Position numbers and translations under genes: made by a program. From NCBI RefSeq assembly GCF_002222615.2, contig NZ_CP022412.2, forward strand, positions 3,286,001-3,350,000: a stretch of DNA of 64,000 nucleotides, read 5' to 3'. Positions 47,301 through 58,589 of the stretch are shown piece after piece. The DNA is from Bacteroides caccae (GTDB taxonomy: Bacteria; Bacteroidota; Bacteroidia; Bacteroidales; Bacteroidaceae). The notes beneath the pieces were generated by a model. That model had not been told where the DNA came from. It ran no database searches and worked only from the letters and a program-made list of their open reading frames with translations. Within the stretch, counting starts at the first letter, position 1. Every line of letters starts with the position of its first letter.

Positions 47301-47456
47301 CGCATTGCATTAGGTGCCGCCGTTGTTTTTGGTATGGCAATGAATACACTGCTGGCAACGGTTTATATACCTAACTTCTATGAATTAATGCAGAAATTGC
47401 AGGAGAAATTCAGCAAGAAGAAAGGAAACAACGATAAGCAGGAAGGGAGTATGTAA
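44310..47456 (+). CDS. RND multidrug efflux pump (AcrB / HAE1 family)
   Basis: This 1048-residue inner-membrane protein has the AcrB layout: TM1 (about 10-28), a large periplasmic porter domain, TM2-6 with the proton-relay pair in [16 protein letters not shown] (about 405-420), a second porter domain, and TM8-12 with [20 protein letters not shown] near 930-950. Full length and intact. It exports hydrophobic or amphipathic compounds using the proton gradient. The substrate and any regulator cannot be deduced; no regulator gene is adjacent. Confidence 0.96.
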   Translation: MFSKFFINRPIFATVLALLIVVAGLVTLNILPVAQFPEITPPTVQVSAVYPGANAETVAQTVGIPIEQQVNGVDGMLYMSSNSSSSGAYSLTITFAVGTDIDMATVQVQNRVSVAQSSLPEPVVVQGVTVQKQSSNIVMFLTMTSQDSVYNSLYLTNYAKLNLVDQLTRVPGVGAVNVMGAGDYSMRIWLDPEAMRIRNISPQQVYQSIQSQNMEVSAGYIGQPIGEENKNAFQYTLNVQGRLSSPEQFGNIIIRREQNGAMLRLKDIARIDLGSASYSVVSRLKGQPTAAIAIYQQPGSNSLDVSKGVKAKMQELAANFPAGVSYNVTLDTTDVIHASIDEVMVTFFETTLLVILVIFLFLQNWRAVIIPCLTIPVSLIGTLAVMAAFGFSINTLTLFGLILAVAIVVDDAIVVVENASRLLETGQYSTREAVTKAMGEITGPIVGVVLVLLAVFIPTMLISGISGQLYKQFALTIAASTVLSGFNSLTLTPALCALFLEKSKPSNFFIYKGFNKAYDKTQGAYDKIVKWLLARPGMALVSYGILTAIAVLLFMHWPSTFIPDEDDGYFIAVVQLPPAASLERTQAVGDKINRILDSYPEVENYIGISGFSVMGGGEQSNSATYFVVLKNWSERKGKEHTAAAVVNRFNGEAYMTIQAGTVFAMVPPAIPGLGASGGLQLQLEDRRNLGPTEMQQAINAMLASYHSKPALASVSSQYQANVPQYFLNIDRDKVQFMGIALNDVFSTLSYYMGAAYVNDFVEFGRIYQVKIEARDQAQRVIDDVLKLSVPNAAGEMVPFSSFTKVEEQLGQDQINRYNMYSTASLTCNVAPGSSTGQAIQEVEALFKEQLGDEFGYEWTSVAYQETQAGNTTTIVLVMALIVAFLVLAAQYESWTSPVAAVIGLPVALLGAMIGCLVMGTPVSIYTQIGIILLVALSAKNGILIVEFARDFHAEGNSIRESAFEAGHVRLRPILMTSFAFVLGVMPLLFASGAGAQSRIALGAAVVFGMAMNTLLATVYIPNFYELMQKLQEKFSKKKGNNDKQEGSM

Positions 47457-47548
47457 AGATAGAATACTATCCGGAAAGTATCCGGAAGACGACTGAATCA
47501 GGGTGTCGGTAGATGGATGTGATAGTGACGGTATGTGCTTTACATAAC

Positions 47549-47583
47549 GTCGCTATCGTGACCGGATAGCGACACTCTTTTTT
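47549..47583 (+). terminator. Terminator after the RND operon
   Basis: GTCGCTATC (47549-47557) pairs with GATAGCGAC (47565-47573), then a T-run at 47578-47583. It touches the stop end of the convergent HsdR_N gene. Confidence 0.85.
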
Positions 47584-48031
47584 ATAAGTTATTATAGTCT
47601 GGAATATCCTGGAGGAAAATATAACTCTGGTGTTCATAATCCATTCGGCAGCAATAGTGTTGCATTCCATTGCTGACAATCAGGTAATCTACTTTCAGTA
47701 CCATATTATACCGGGTTATCTGATCGAATACGGTCTGTGTGATTTCAATGTGCGGTGCCTTGTATTCCACAATCATGCGTGCCGACAAATCCCTGCGATA
47801 GAGCACTGTATCACACCGCTTGGTAGTGCCGTTCAACTTTACCATTACTTCATTGGCAAGAAGGGCGGTCGGATATCCTTTGTGTGCAATAAGAAAGTGA
47901 ACGAAGTGTTGACGCACCCATTCTTCCGGAGTGAGAGCGACATATCGTTTGCGAATCACGTCGAAAATTACATTTTTTCCGTTTCGTACGTTTATTTTAG
48001 TGTCGAATACTGGTAGGTTTAACGATAACAT
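47582..48031 (-). CDS. Stand-alone HsdR_N (type I restriction enzyme R N-terminus) nuclease-like protein
   Basis: This 149-residue protein has a PD-(D/E)xK-type core: E61 (LLANEVMVKL), D74 (RCDTVLYRR) and E89-x-K91 (MIVEYKAP), followed by helix and strand. It matches the HSDR_N_2 domain and nothing more: no helicase, methylase or specificity gene is near, so it is not a type I restriction system. It is divergent from AMP nucleosidase and near holA, an arrangement I recall from other Bacteroides genomes. A DNA-repair or RNA/DNA-processing nuclease role is a guess. Confidence 0.82.
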   Translation of the reverse strand: MLSLNLPVFDTKINVRNGKNVIFDVIRKRYVALTPEEWVRQHFVHFLIAHKGYPTALLANEVMVKLNGTTKRCDTVLYRRDLSARMIVEYKAPHIEITQTVFDQITRYNMVLKVDYLIVSNGMQHYCCRMDYEHQSYIFLQDIPDYNNL

Positions 48032-48035
48032 TTAT

Positions 48036-48043
48036 TATTTTTG
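48036..48043 (+). promoter_or_regulatory. -7 box for AMP nucleosidase gene
   Basis: TATTTTTG fits TAnnTTTG; predicted start near 48050, 45 nt before the ATG at 48095. Confidence 0.5.
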
Positions 48044-48094
48044 TAAGTTAAATAATGGTTCCCATCATCGGGAGCACAAATTTAATAGATAATT

Positions 48095-48871
48095 ATGAAA
48101 ACAAAAGAAGAAATCGTAGCTAATTGGCTGCCTCGTTACACAAAACGTAACCTGGAGGATTTTGGAGAGTATATTCTGTTGACTAACTTCAACAAGTATG
48201 TCGAGATTTTCGCAAATCAGTTTAATGTTCCTATTTTAGGAAGGGATGCAAATATGATTTCTGCTTCTGCCGAAGGTATCACAATGATTAACTTCGGTAT
48301 GGGAAGTCCCAACGCTGCTATCATCATGGACTTGCTGGGGGCTATTCGTCCCAAAGCGTGTTTATTCTTGGGAAAATGTGGCGGTATCGACAAGAAAAAC
48401 CAGCTTGGCGACTTGATTCTTCCTATTGCGGCTATCCGTGGGGAGGGAACTTCCAACGATTATTTTCCTCCTGAAGTTCCTGCATTACCCGCATTTATGT
48501 TACAGCGTGCCGTTTCTTCGTCAATCCGTGACAAAGGCCGCGACTATTGGACCGGTACCGTATATACTACCAACCGCCGTATTTGGGAACATGATGATGT
48601 ATTCAAGGAATATCTGAAAAAGACACGGGCTATGGCGGTCGACATGGAAACTGCAACTTTGTTTAGTTGTGGCTTTGCCAACCACATTCCTACCGGTGCA
48701 TTATTATTAGTATCTGACCAGCCTATGACTCCCGACGGAGTAAAAACAGATAAGAGTGATAATTTGGTTACCAGAAATTATGTAGAGGAGCATGTTGAAA
48801 TCGGTATTGCTTCTCTGCGTATGATTATTGATGAAAAGAAAACTGTTAAACACTTGAAATTTGACTGGTAA
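48095..48871 (+). CDS. amn: AMP nucleosidase, short form
   Basis: This 258-residue protein has the nucleoside phosphorylase fold: FGMGSPNA phosphate-binding loop, GKCGGIDKKNQLGDLILP, and the VDMETATLF block that binds ribose, with D in SDQP as the catalytic acid. E. coli Amn is about 480 residues; this form lacks that N-terminal regulatory part, which is normal in Bacteroidetes. It splits AMP into adenine and ribose-5-phosphate. The holA gene follows after 24 nt. Confidence 0.9.
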   Translation: MKTKEEIVANWLPRYTKRNLEDFGEYILLTNFNKYVEIFANQFNVPILGRDANMISASAEGITMINFGMGSPNAAIIMDLLGAIRPKACLFLGKCGGIDKKNQLGDLILPIAAIRGEGTSNDYFPPEVPALPAFMLQRAVSSSIRDKGRDYWTGTVYTTNRRIWEHDDVFKEYLKKTRAMAVDMETATLFSCGFANHIPTGALLLVSDQPMTPDGVKTDKSDNLVTRNYVEEHVEIGIASLRMIIDEKKTVKHLKFDW

Positions 48872-48895
48872 ACCCAGTCTTTCTGAAAAATATAT

Positions 48896-49915
48896 ATGGC
48901 AAAACAAGAGCTGACCTGTGATGATATCCTCAAGGAATTAAAGGCAAAGCAGTATCGTCCTATTTATTATTTAATGGGAGAGGAATCGTACTATATCGAC
49001 CTGATAGCCGATTACATTACTGATAATGTGTTGAACGATACGGAAAAGGAATTCAACCTGACTGTGGTATACGGGGCTGATGTAGATGTAGCGACTATCA
49101 TAAATGCTGCCAAGCGTTATCCGATGATGTCCGAACATCAAGTGGTAGTAGTCAAGGAGGCACAAGCAGTGCGTAACATGGAGGAACTGTCTTACTATCT
49201 TCAGAAGCCGCTTCATTCAACTATCTTGGTAATATGCCATAAGCATGGTACATTGGACCGCAGAAAGAAGTTGGCCGCCGAAGTTGAAAAGACGGGTGTG
49301 CTGTTTGAATCTAAAAAGATAAAAGATGCACAGCTCCCAGCCTTCATTGCTTCTTACATGAAACGGAAAGGCGTAGACATGGAACCCAAGGCAACAGTCA
49401 TGCTCGCTGATTTTGTCGGCTCAGATTTAAGTCGGCTGACAGGAGAACTGGAGAAATTGATTATTACTTTACCCGCAGGACAGAAACGTGTTACTCCCGA
49501 ACAGATTGAAAAGAATATCGGCATTAGCAAGGATTATAATAACTTTGAATTGCGAAGTGCACTAGTGGAAAAAGACATTCTTAAAGCAAATAAAATAATA
49601 AAATATTTTGAGGAGAATCCGAAAACTAACCCGATTCAAATGACATTGTCTCTGCTGTTTAGTTTCTATTCCAACTTAATGTTGGCATATTATGCTCCTG
49701 ACAAATCGGAGCAGGGAATCGCTACAATGTTAGGACTAAGAACGCCCTGGCAAGCTAAAGATTATATGGCGGCAATGCGTAAATATAGCGGAGTTAAGAC
49801 GATGCAAATCGTTGGAGAAATACGATATGCTGATGCAAAATCAAAAGGAGTGAAAAATAGTTCTATGTCGGACGGAGATATTCTGCGTGAATTAGTGTTT
49901 AAAATTCTTCATTAG
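48896..49915 (+). CDS. holA: DNA polymerase III delta subunit (clamp loader)
   Basis: This 339-residue protein follows the HolA layout: N-terminal domain with LMGEESYYIDLIADYI and VVVVKEAQ, and an arginine-finger-less AAA-like fold, a helical middle domain (NNFELRSALVEKDI) and a C-terminal domain for clamp binding. It opens the sliding clamp during replication. It probably shares a transcript with the AMP nucleosidase gene. A perfect 18-bp stem follows at 49937. Confidence 0.93.
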   Translation: MAKQELTCDDILKELKAKQYRPIYYLMGEESYYIDLIADYITDNVLNDTEKEFNLTVVYGADVDVATIINAAKRYPMMSEHQVVVVKEAQAVRNMEELSYYLQKPLHSTILVICHKHGTLDRRKKLAAEVEKTGVLFESKKIKDAQLPAFIASYMKRKGVDMEPKATVMLADFVGSDLSRLTGELEKLIITLPAGQKRVTPEQIEKNIGISKDYNNFELRSALVEKDILKANKIIKYFEENPKTNPIQMTLSLLFSFYSNLMLAYYAPDKSEQGIATMLGLRTPWQAKDYMAAMRKYSGVKTMQIVGEIRYADAKSKGVKNSSMSDGDILRELVFKILH

Positions 49916-49936
49916 AAAAAGCGACTGTTTCACATC

Positions 49937-49988
49937 AATAAGAGGTATATACTTTTACTGTCATTCAAGTAAGTATATACCTCTTATT
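49937..49988. terminator. Long hairpin after holA
   Basis: A perfect 18-bp stem (49937-49954 with 49971-49988) closes on a 16-nt loop. T-rich flanks are weak, so it may be a stabilising 3' structure as well as a terminator. Confidence 0.65.
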
Positions 49989-51021
49989 ATATTCTCTATA
50001 TTGAACCTTCCAAATGAATAGTTAGCATCCTAATTTTAAACTGAATATTTTACAAAATTACCACACTTTCTTTATCTGTTTTTCCTGATAGAAAATATGT
50101 GTTTCTGAGTTACTTTTCCCGTTTTGTTTTCATCTTACTTGATTCCCGAATTTTGTCTCTTTTAATAAATCCCATTGAAAAATCAAGATTAAATCAAAAC
50201 TTGTAATGTATATAATATCCTCTTGATTTTTTAAGCGAAAACGAAAGAGAAACTTCCTTTTGTTTAAAACCTGGTCTGTCATTTTGATAGTTTTATGATT
50301 TTCTGTAATAATCTCCCCATTTTTTCTAGTTTATCTAAAGATTAATATCATAAAAATGGGAATAACACTCTGTATTATAGATTATTATGATAAAAATAAG
50401 GCCTCTAGAATTGAAAAAAAGTAGAGAATAGGTGAAGAGTACGTAAATATTGCAAGGATTTACCATTTTAGACCTGACATGTAAAAGATGATTTGAAAAG
50501 CGTTCGATATACATGAGTGAATTATAGATTTTTTCTCTTGTTTTATTGCTGATGCAACTACTCAATTTCACTTTTGTATATCTTACACTTTCCGTTTGTA
50601 AAATATAATATTGTAATGCAAACACAAGTGTAACGAGAAGAAGCTATACACAAAAGTATATGATATAAATTACAAGAATAAATAAAGTAGTATAAAGGTG
50701 AAAGGAGAGGGGTTAACACTTTATCTTTACGCATTTATACATCTGTTTATCAGTAATATGCATGTGATATCTAAATTTTTACTATAACAGACTATATTAT
50801 ACACAATGTATTTTTGTGAATAACAAAATCAATAAATAAATTACGAATAATATATAATTAATAATTAGTTATTTACCACTTTTTATTAAACTTGAAATAT
50901 GATTTAGAAAGATAGTGTTTTTATGAGTATACAAACATACTAATACATCAGTAAACAAATACACACATTTGTCATATCTATATTTTTAGATTTGTGATTT
51001 GCATTTGTGAAACAAAATATT
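49989..51021. other. AT-rich gene-free interval upstream of the XRE regulator
   Basis: About 1 kb of very AT-rich DNA. I see an 11-bp inverted pair (50178-50188 with 50221-50231, AAAAATCAAGA) and ACAAAT / ATTTGT at 50955-50972, but no gene that codes for a recognisable protein; the minus-strand frame at 50335-50625 looks like noise. It could hold an unrecognised small RNA. Confidence 0.5.
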
Positions 51022-51029
51022 TACCTTTG
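50998..51029 (+). promoter_or_regulatory. Promoter of the XRE regulator
   Basis: -33 TTTG at 50998-51001 and -7 TACCTTTG at 51022-51029 are 20 bp apart. A second -7 candidate TATTTTTG lies at 51051-51058. TTTGTGAA repeats occur at 50814, 51004 and 51054, so an autoregulatory operator is possible. Confidence 0.5.
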
Positions 51030-51103
51030 TATATTCACATAAAGGATTTGTATTTTTGTGAAATCAGCATGTTATGCACACAATTGTAATCAAAAAAGGC
51101 TAT

Positions 51104-51574
51104 ATGGAAATAAAAGACAGAATTAGGATGATAATGGAGAGAGAAAAAGTTCCTCCCAGAGTTTTTGCTGAAACAATCGGAGTTCAGCAATCTACTCTCT
51201 CACATATTTTAAATGACCGGAACAAACCAAGCCTGGAAGTAGTGATGAAAGTTCACCAGACTTATAATTACGTAAATCTTGAATGGTTACTATATGGAAG
51301 AGGTGAAATGTTGGCTTCTGCTGAAGAATCTTCATTGGCTTCCTCTAATGGTGATTATCAACCTTCTTTGTTTGATGAGAATCCTGTAAATCCGTCCAAA
51401 GAGACGATTACTTTGGAAAATCGCAAGGAAATGGCATTAAGAAGTACCGGAAATACACCTAAAGAGATTGTAAAACAAGAGATTAGGTATATAGAAAAGC
51501 CTGCCAGGAAAATTACTGAAATAAGAATTTTCTTTGATGATAATACCTATGAAACGTTTAGACCTGAAAAATAA
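51104..51574 (+). CDS. XRE-family helix-turn-helix regulator
   Basis: The ATG at 51104 (AAGG ribosome site 5 nt before it) gives 156 residues; the ATG at 51074 is possible but less likely. Residues about 10-62 form an XRE helix-turn-helix (VFAETIGVQQSTLSHILNDRNKPSLEVVMKV). The C-terminal half is not a known effector domain and ends with a beta-type ITEIRIFFDDNTYETF. It lies upstream of pyrK but 77 nt away with its own promoter, so a role in pyrimidine control is only a guess. Confidence 0.88.
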   Translation: MEIKDRIRMIMEREKVPPRVFAETIGVQQSTLSHILNDRNKPSLEVVMKVHQTYNYVNLEWLLYGRGEMLASAEESSLASSNGDYQPSLFDENPVNPSKETITLENRKEMALRSTGNTPKEIVKQEIRYIEKPARKITEIRIFFDDNTYETFRPEK

Positions 51575-51606
51575 GTGGTAAAATCGCAGGTTTGAGCAAA
51601 TTCCTG

Positions 51607-51614
51607 TATCTTTG
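51607..51614 (+). promoter_or_regulatory. -7 box for pyrK
   Basis: TATCTTTG fits TAnnTTTG; predicted start near 51621, leaving a 31-nt leader and excluding the upstream in-frame start at 51592. Confidence 0.55.
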
Positions 51615-51651
51615 TACCCGGAATACGAATTTATACTTTTTATATCCATAC

Positions 51652-52428
51652 ATGAAGAAATTTATTTTAGATCTGACGGTTACTGAGAATATCAAACTGC
51701 ATGCTAACTATGTATTGCTAAAGTTGACTTCTCAGTCATTGCTGCCCGAAATGCTACCGGGACAGTTTGCCGAACTTCGGGTGGACGGTTCGCCTACTAC
51801 ATTCTTGCGTCGCCCTATCTCTATTAATTTTGTAGACAAACAGCGAAACGAAGTGTGGTTTCTCATCCAGTTGCTTGGAGACGGAACAAGGCGATTGGCA
51901 GAAGTAAATCCGGGTGATGTTATCAATGTGGTACTTCCATTAGGAAATGGCTATACAATGCCTCAGAATCCTTCAGATAAGCTTTTGTTAGTTGGTGGAG
52001 GTGTTGGAACAGCACCGATGTTATATTTGGGCGAGCAATTGGCTAAGAATGGTCATAAACCTACCTTTCTTTTGGGTGCACGTAGTGATAAGGATCTGTT
52101 GCAACTGGAAGAATTTGTTAAATATGGCGAAGTGTATACTACTACGGAAGATGGCAGTCACGGAGAAAAAGGATATGTTACCCAACATTCCATATTAAAT
52201 AAGGTGCGTTTTGAACAGATTTATACTTGCGGTCCCAAGCCGATGATGGTAGCGGTGGCAAAATATGCCAAAAGTAATCAGATAGAATGTGAAGTCTCTT
52301 TGGAAAACACAATGGCTTGTGGAATCGGTGCCTGTCTTTGTTGTGTGGAGAACACGACAGAAGGTCACTTGTGTGTATGTAAAGAAGGTCCTGTTTTTAA
52401 TATAAATAAACTACTATGGCAGATTTAA
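51652..52428 (+). CDS. pyrK: Dihydroorotate dehydrogenase B, electron transfer subunit
   Basis: The ATG at 51652 gives 258 residues. The ferredoxin-reductase-like fold has the FAD motif RRPIS ([10 protein letters not shown]), an NAD-binding region ([13 protein letters not shown]) and C-terminal cysteines for a 2Fe-2S cluster ([22 protein letters not shown]). It passes electrons from the dihydroorotate dehydrogenase subunit to NAD+ in the cytosol. The next gene, pyrD, overlaps by 13 nt, so the subunits are translationally coupled. Confidence 0.95.
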   Translation: MKKFILDLTVTENIKLHANYVLLKLTSQSLLPEMLPGQFAELRVDGSPTTFLRRPISINFVDKQRNEVWFLIQLLGDGTRRLAEVNPGDVINVVLPLGNGYTMPQNPSDKLLLVGGGVGTAPMLYLGEQLAKNGHKPTFLLGARSDKDLLQLEEFVKYGEVYTTTEDGSHGEKGYVTQHSILNKVRFEQIYTCGPKPMMVAVAKYAKSNQIECEVSLENTMACGIGACLCCVENTTEGHLCVCKEGPVFNINKLLWQI

Positions 52429-53327
52429 GTGTAAATATTGGTGAATTACAAATGAAAAATCCGGTGATGACCGCATCGGGTACATTTGGATATGGCGAAG
52501 AGTTCTCTGATTTCATTGATATAGCGCGAATAGGTGGTATCATTGTAAAGGGGACAACCCTTCACAAACGTGAAGGAAACCCATATCCGCGTATGGCAGA
52601 AACTCCTTCGGGGATGTTAAACGCTGTGGGACTGCAAAATAAGGGAGTTGATTACTTTGTAGAGCATATATATCCCCGTATAAAAGACATCCGGACGAAT
52701 ATGATTGTAAACGTATCGGGATCTGCCATTGAAGATTATGTGAAAACAGCCGAAATTATTAATGAACTTGACAAAATTCCTGCCATAGAGTTAAACATCT
52801 CATGCCCTAATGTAAAGCAAGGTGGCATGGCCTTTGGCGTGTCAGCAAAAGGAGCTTCTGAAGTAGTAAAAGCAGTACGTTCAGCTTACAAAAAGACACT
52901 TATCGTAAAACTCTCTCCGAACGTGACTGATATTACAGAAATAGCCCGTGCAGCAGAAGAAAGTGGTGCAGATAGCGTGTCATTAATCAATACATTGCTG
53001 GGAATGGCCATTGATGCAGAGCGTAAACGTCCTATCCTGTCGACTGTAACTGGAGGAATGTCCGGTGCTGCCGTAAAACCGATAGCATTACGCATGGTTT
53101 GGCAAGTTGCTAAAGCAGTAAATATTCCGGTCATAGGATTGGGAGGTATCATGAACTGGAAAGATGCCGTTGAATTTATGCTTGCCGGTGCGTCAGCTAT
53201 CCAGATTGGTACAGCAAATTTCATAGATCCAGCTGTTACGGTTAAAGTAGCAGAAGGTATAAATAATTACTTGGATAGACATGGATGTAAGTCTGTGAAA
53301 GAAATAATAGGTGCACTTGAGATATAA
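52416..53327 (+). CDS. pyrD: Dihydroorotate dehydrogenase B, catalytic subunit
   Basis: This 303-residue TIM-barrel flavoprotein has the class 1B catalytic cysteine C130 in NISCPNV and FMN-binding blocks ([28 protein letters not shown]). It oxidises dihydroorotate to orotate in pyrimidine synthesis, with PyrK as its electron partner. It is 13 nt overlapped with pyrK. The terminator at 53486 follows. Confidence 0.96.
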   Translation: MADLSVNIGELQMKNPVMTASGTFGYGEEFSDFIDIARIGGIIVKGTTLHKREGNPYPRMAETPSGMLNAVGLQNKGVDYFVEHIYPRIKDIRTNMIVNVSGSAIEDYVKTAEIINELDKIPAIELNISCPNVKQGGMAFGVSAKGASEVVKAVRSAYKKTLIVKLSPNVTDITEIARAAEESGADSVSLINTLLGMAIDAERKRPILSTVTGGMSGAAVKPIALRMVWQVAKAVNIPVIGLGGIMNWKDAVEFMLAGASAIQIGTANFIDPAVTVKVAEGINNYLDRHGCKSVKEIIGALEI

Positions 53328-53485
53328 TTGAAAACACATGATAACCCTTCGCATAAATTTTCATGAATAAGTGTTATTTTCCTCTTAACATATACTTATT
53401 GAAAGAGTCTTTTTAAATAAAGGAATTATCAAGAAAAAATGCGTATGAGGAAAATTAAATAAAATCCTTGAACAGGTCATAAATA

Positions 53486-53528
53486 AAAAACGACGGTGAA
53501 AACTCAATCCATTTCCACCGTCGTTTTT
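53486..53528. terminator. Bidirectional terminator between pyrD and trmD
   Basis: AAAAACGACGGTG (53486-53498) pairs with CACCGTCGTTTTT (53516-53528). It has both A and T runs and serves the two convergent genes. Confidence 0.92.
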
Positions 53529-53553
53529 ATTTGCATGTATTTTTACAATCAAG

Positions 53554-54231
53554 TTATTCTTCTAATAAATCAGGACGAAGTCTTTTCGTACGTTCTAATG
53601 ATTGCTGCAACTCCCATTCTTTAATTTTGGCTTCGTGTCCGGACAATAGGATATCGGGAACTTTCCAACCATTATAATCGGCTGGCCGTGTATATACCGG
53701 TGCTGCCAACAAATTATCCTGAAATGAATCCGAAAGAGCAGACTGTTCATCGGAAATGACTCCGGGAATGATGCGGACAATAGCGTCTGCCATAACTGCC
53801 GCTGCCAGTTCACCACCTGTCAATACATAATCTCCTATACTGATTTCTTTCGTAATCAGATGCTCCCTGATACGAAAATCTATTCCTTTAAAATGGCCGC
53901 AAAGAATAATCAGGTTCTGAGCCAAAGAAAGAGAATTGGCCATAGGCTGATTAAATTGTTCTCCGTCAGGAGTAGTAAAAATCACCTCGTCATAGTCACG
54001 TTCTGCTTTCAAAGCATTGATGCAACGTTCAATAGGTTCGATCTTCATTACCATACCGGCAAATCCTCCGAAAGGATAATCATCTACACGACGATATTTA
54101 TCTTCAGTATAATCGCGGAGATTATGGATATGAATCTCTGCAAGTCCTTTGTTTTGAGCTCGTTTCATTATCGAACAATTGAAAAAGCCTTCAATCATCT
54201 CTGGCAAAACCGTTATAATATCAATACGCAT
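53554..54231 (-). CDS. trmD: tRNA (guanine-N1)-methyltransferase
   Basis: The ATG at 54231 gives 225 residues; the frame is open to 54258 but the family starts [17 protein letters not shown]-fold markers are the [10 protein letters not shown] block (a Bacteroidetes variant of GGGPGM) and the SAM-binding knot with [15 protein letters not shown] and [22 protein letters not shown]. It methylates G37 of tRNAs. It diverges from ligA across a 74-bp gap. Confidence 0.95.
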   Translation of the reverse strand: MRIDIITVLPEMIEGFFNCSIMKRAQNKGLAEIHIHNLRDYTEDKYRRVDDYPFGGFAGMVMKIEPIERCINALKAERDYDEVIFTTPDGEQFNQPMANSLSLAQNLIILCGHFKGIDFRIREHLITKEISIGDYVLTGGELAAAVMADAIVRIIPGVISDEQSALSDSFQDNLLAAPVYTRPADYNGWKVPDILLSGHEAKIKEWELQQSLERTKRLRPDLLEE

Positions 54232-54247
54232 AATCTTTAATTTTTCG

Positions 54248-54255
54248 CAAAAGTA
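54248..54255 (-). promoter_or_regulatory. -7 box for trmD
   Basis: Minus-strand TACTTTTG fits TAnnTTTG; start near 54241, a 10-nt leader before the ATG at 54231. Confidence 0.5.
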
Positions 54256-54272
54256 CAAATATTCAAAGATAA

Positions 54273-56306
<2,034 letters not shown>

Positions 56307-56323
56307 GATAAGAAAAATATTCG

Positions 56324-56331
56324 TACTTTTG
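56324..56331 (+). promoter_or_regulatory. -7 box for dapA
   Basis: TACTTTTG fits TAnnTTTG; start near 56338, 28 nt before the ATG at 56366. Confidence 0.55.
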
Positions 56332-56365
56332 CGGCTAAATAAATTAGAGATTATAATTAAAACTC

Positions 56366-57259
56366 ATGATACAGACTAAATTGAAAGGAATGGGGGTAGC
56401 ACTGATTACTCCTTTCAAAGAGGATGAGAGCGTTGACTATGACGCGCTGATGCGCATGGTAGACTATCTCTTGCAGAATAATGCGGATTTCTTGTGTGTG
56501 CTGGGAACTACGGCCGAAACACCGACTCTTACTGAAGAAGAAAAGAAAACCATAAAAAAAATGGTAATCGACCGCGTTAACGGAAGAATTCCTATTCTGT
56601 TGGGGGTAGGTGGTAATAATACTCGCGCCATTGTAGAAACTCTGAAAAACGATGATTTTACAGGAGTTGACGCTATATTGTCTGTTGTGCCATATTATAA
56701 TAAACCTTCCCAAGAAGGTATTTATCAACATTATAAAGCGATTGCGGAAGCAACGGAACTTCCTATTGTATTGTATAATGTTCCGGGACGTACAGGAGTA
56801 AATATGACCGCCGAGACTACTTTGCGCATTGCACGTGACTTCAATAATGTTATTGCCATTAAGGAAGCATCCGGTAATATTACACAAATGGATGATATCA
56901 TAAAAAATAAACCGGAAAATTTTAATGTTATCTCCGGAGACGATGGTATCACGTTTCCCTTGATTACATTAGGAGCTGTTGGCGTAATTTCAGTAATTGG
57001 TAACGCTTTTCCTCGCGAATTCAGTCGTATGACGCGTTTGGCACTACAAGGAGACTTTGCTAATGCACTGACTATTCATCACAAATTTACGGAATTATTT
57101 AACCTGTTATTTGTAGACGGGAATCCTGCAGGAGTAAAATCTATGTTGAACGCAATGGGAATGATTGAAAATAAACTTCGTTTGCCATTGGTTCCTACTC
57201 GAATTACTACGTTTGAAGCGATACGTAAGGTCTTGAACGAGTTAAATATTAAATGCTAA
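56366..57259 (+). CDS. dapA: 4-hydroxy-tetrahydrodipicolinate synthase
   Basis: This 297-residue TIM-barrel enzyme has the Schiff-base lysine K166 (IAIKEASG), catalytic Y137 (LYNVPGRT), T48/T49 (LGTTAE) and R142. It condenses pyruvate with aspartate semialdehyde for lysine and meso-diaminopimelate. The strong hairpin at 57297-57354 closes the transcript before the insertion element. Confidence 0.96.
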   Translation: MIQTKLKGMGVALITPFKEDESVDYDALMRMVDYLLQNNADFLCVLGTTAETPTLTEEEKKTIKKMVIDRVNGRIPILLGVGGNNTRAIVETLKNDDFTGVDAILSVVPYYNKPSQEGIYQHYKAIAEATELPIVLYNVPGRTGVNMTAETTLRIARDFNNVIAIKEASGNITQMDDIIKNKPENFNVISGDDGITFPLITLGAVGVISVIGNAFPREFSRMTRLALQGDFANALTIHHKFTELFNLLFVDGNPAGVKSMLNAMGMIENKLRLPLVPTRITTFEAIRKVLNELNIKC

Positions 57260-57296
57260 TACAAGGAAAACCGATTCTTGTTGCGGTATATAAATG

Positions 57297-57354
57297 AATC
57301 ACCCTTCACTTTAATTCTATCACGATGGATAGAGTAATGTGAAGGGTGATTTTT
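57297..57354 (+). terminator. Terminator after dapA
   Basis: A 13-bp stem (57297-57309 with 57339-57351) encloses a smaller hairpin (TCTATC with GATAGA) and ends in a T-run (57350-57354). Confidence 0.85.
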
Positions 57355-57382
57355 CGGATCAATGAATAACCCTGAGGGTTAA

Positions 57383-57526
57383 ATATATAAATTGTTATTG
57401 AACCTCCGTCGTCGCCGTTGGATTTTGAAAAGCAGCAATGAGTATATTTCCCGCAATTGGCGTATGGTGGCTGAGGGTACTCGTTTGACGCAAGACTTTG
57501 CGTCTTTTTTAAAAGAACTATATTGA
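57383..57526 (+). pseudogene. Truncated ISAon1-type N-terminal (DNA-binding) protein gene
   Basis: The frame 57383-57526 reads (I)YKLLLNLRRRRWILKSSNEY, then ISRNWRMVAEGTRLTQDFAS, then FLKELY and stops. This matches the C-terminal part of the N-terminal-region protein that precedes ISAon1 transposases (normally about 110-120 residues). There is no ATG, and an in-frame TAA lies at 57380. Only about 35 bp separate the IS end from this domain, so an internal deletion is likely. Confidence 0.7.
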
Positions 57527-57551
57527 TAATTATCCGATCAGTTGCAAGTTA

Positions 57552-58505
57552 TTGGGTACTTTATATGGCGTTGACGGGGATTTGTTGGAACGTCAATACC
57601 GCAACCATTTAAGTAATTACCTACACTGGGATCAGCTTGCTCACGCAGAGAACTGGCTCCTGTTTGAGAAGAACATTGGTGCCTACGTCTGTATTGACGA
57701 AGTGGCTCTTTCCCGTGGAGAACTCTATACTGTGTTGATTAATAAAGAGACTCACGGTGGTAAAGGCAGTATTATTGGTATCATTAAAGGTACGGATGTT
57801 TGCACGGTTACCTCTGTCCTGCTTAAACTTTCGCGTCGTCGCCGCTACCAGGTGCGTGAGATAACATTGGATATGGCTCCCAATATGGAACAGATTGCCC
57901 GGACTTGCTTCCCTGCTGCCAAACGGGTTACGGATCGTTTCCATGTACAGAAATTAGCGTATGAAGCGGTTCAGGAGATGCGGGTGAAAGCTCGCTGGGA
58001 GGCTTTGGACGAAGAGTCCATACAGATAGCTTACGCAAAGGCCTGCGGAAAGATGTATCATGCGCCCGTTTTCGCCAATGGAGATACAAGAAAACAGTTG
58101 CTGGCAAGGAGTATTTATCTGCTTTACAAAAAAGAATCGCTATGGACTCAGTCTCAAAGGATACGGGCCGAGATTCTATTTAAAGAATATCCCGATATAA
58201 AGAAAGGATATTATATGGCCATGCGGTTAGGATCAATCTATCATCAGTGTAAGTTTAAAGATATAGCTTTGACAAGGCTTGCAAGGTGGTATGATGAAGT
58301 AGACAAAGCGGGGTTTCTCACCTTTGGAAGGGTAGCGCGCTCGATACAAACGCACTATCTGAATATAATAAACTTCTTTGAAAGAAGGGCTACCAATGCA
58401 GCAGCAGAATCATTTAATGCTAAAATCAAAGCGTTCAGGGCACAGTTCAGAGGAGTAAGAGATAAAGCATTTTTCTTGTATAGACTCGCTAAATTATATG
58501 CATAA
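57552..58505 (+). CDS. ISAon1-family transposase (ISL3-like DDE type)
   Basis: The product is 317 residues from the TTG at 57552. The catalytic acids appear intact: D in YVCIDEVALSRGE, D in TLDMAPNM or RVTDRFHVQK, and E in AAAESFNAKIKAFRAQF. The frame extends upstream without ATG to 57513, with DNYPISCKLLG sequence typical of the family, so the true start is uncertain or depends on the preceding gene. It overlaps that gene in the +1 frame. Confidence 0.88.
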   Translation: MGTLYGVDGDLLERQYRNHLSNYLHWDQLAHAENWLLFEKNIGAYVCIDEVALSRGELYTVLINKETHGGKGSIIGIIKGTDVCTVTSVLLKLSRRRRYQVREITLDMAPNMEQIARTCFPAAKRVTDRFHVQKLAYEAVQEMRVKARWEALDEESIQIAYAKACGKMYHAPVFANGDTRKQLLARSIYLLYKKESLWTQSQRIRAEILFKEYPDIKKGYYMAMRLGSIYHQCKFKDIALTRLARWYDEVDKAGFLTFGRVARSIQTHYLNIINFFERRATNAAAESFNAKIKAFRAQFRGVRDKAFFLYRLAKLYA

Positions 58506-58589
58506 AATGAAAATCCCTCAGATTCTTACGTTGATCCGATTTTTCCAGGATTGAAGATACATTTTCTTCGATGAAATGGGCAAAAAATA

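Larger units (their letters stand above)
57372..58521 (+). mobile_element. Decayed ISAon1-type (ISL3-like) insertion element
   Basis: Transposase similarity spans 57383-58505. Short matching ends CTGAGGG (57372-57378) and CCCTCAG (58515-58521) could be remnants of the terminal inverted repeats; they are only 7 bp and may be coincidence. The N-terminal gene is 5'-truncated while the transposase gene is intact. The element lies between dapA and a tRNA cluster, a usual target region. Exact ends need a comparison. Confidence 0.6.

Noticed and set aside
47630..48016. Plus-strand reading frame opposite the HsdR_N gene
   Set aside because: It is antisense to a gene with conserved nuclease residues and has no recognisable domain.
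47582..48031. Type I restriction-modification system
   Set aside because: Only the HsdR N-terminal domain is present, without helicase, HsdM or HsdS.
50335..50625. Minus-strand 96-residue frame in the AT-rich gap
   Set aside because: Low-complexity, no ribosome site or known domain, typical of AT-rich noise.
57505..57511. TTTTTTA slippery site for programmed -1 frameshifting in the IS element
   Set aside because: The second frame lies +1, not -1, relative to the first, so -1 slippage would not join them.
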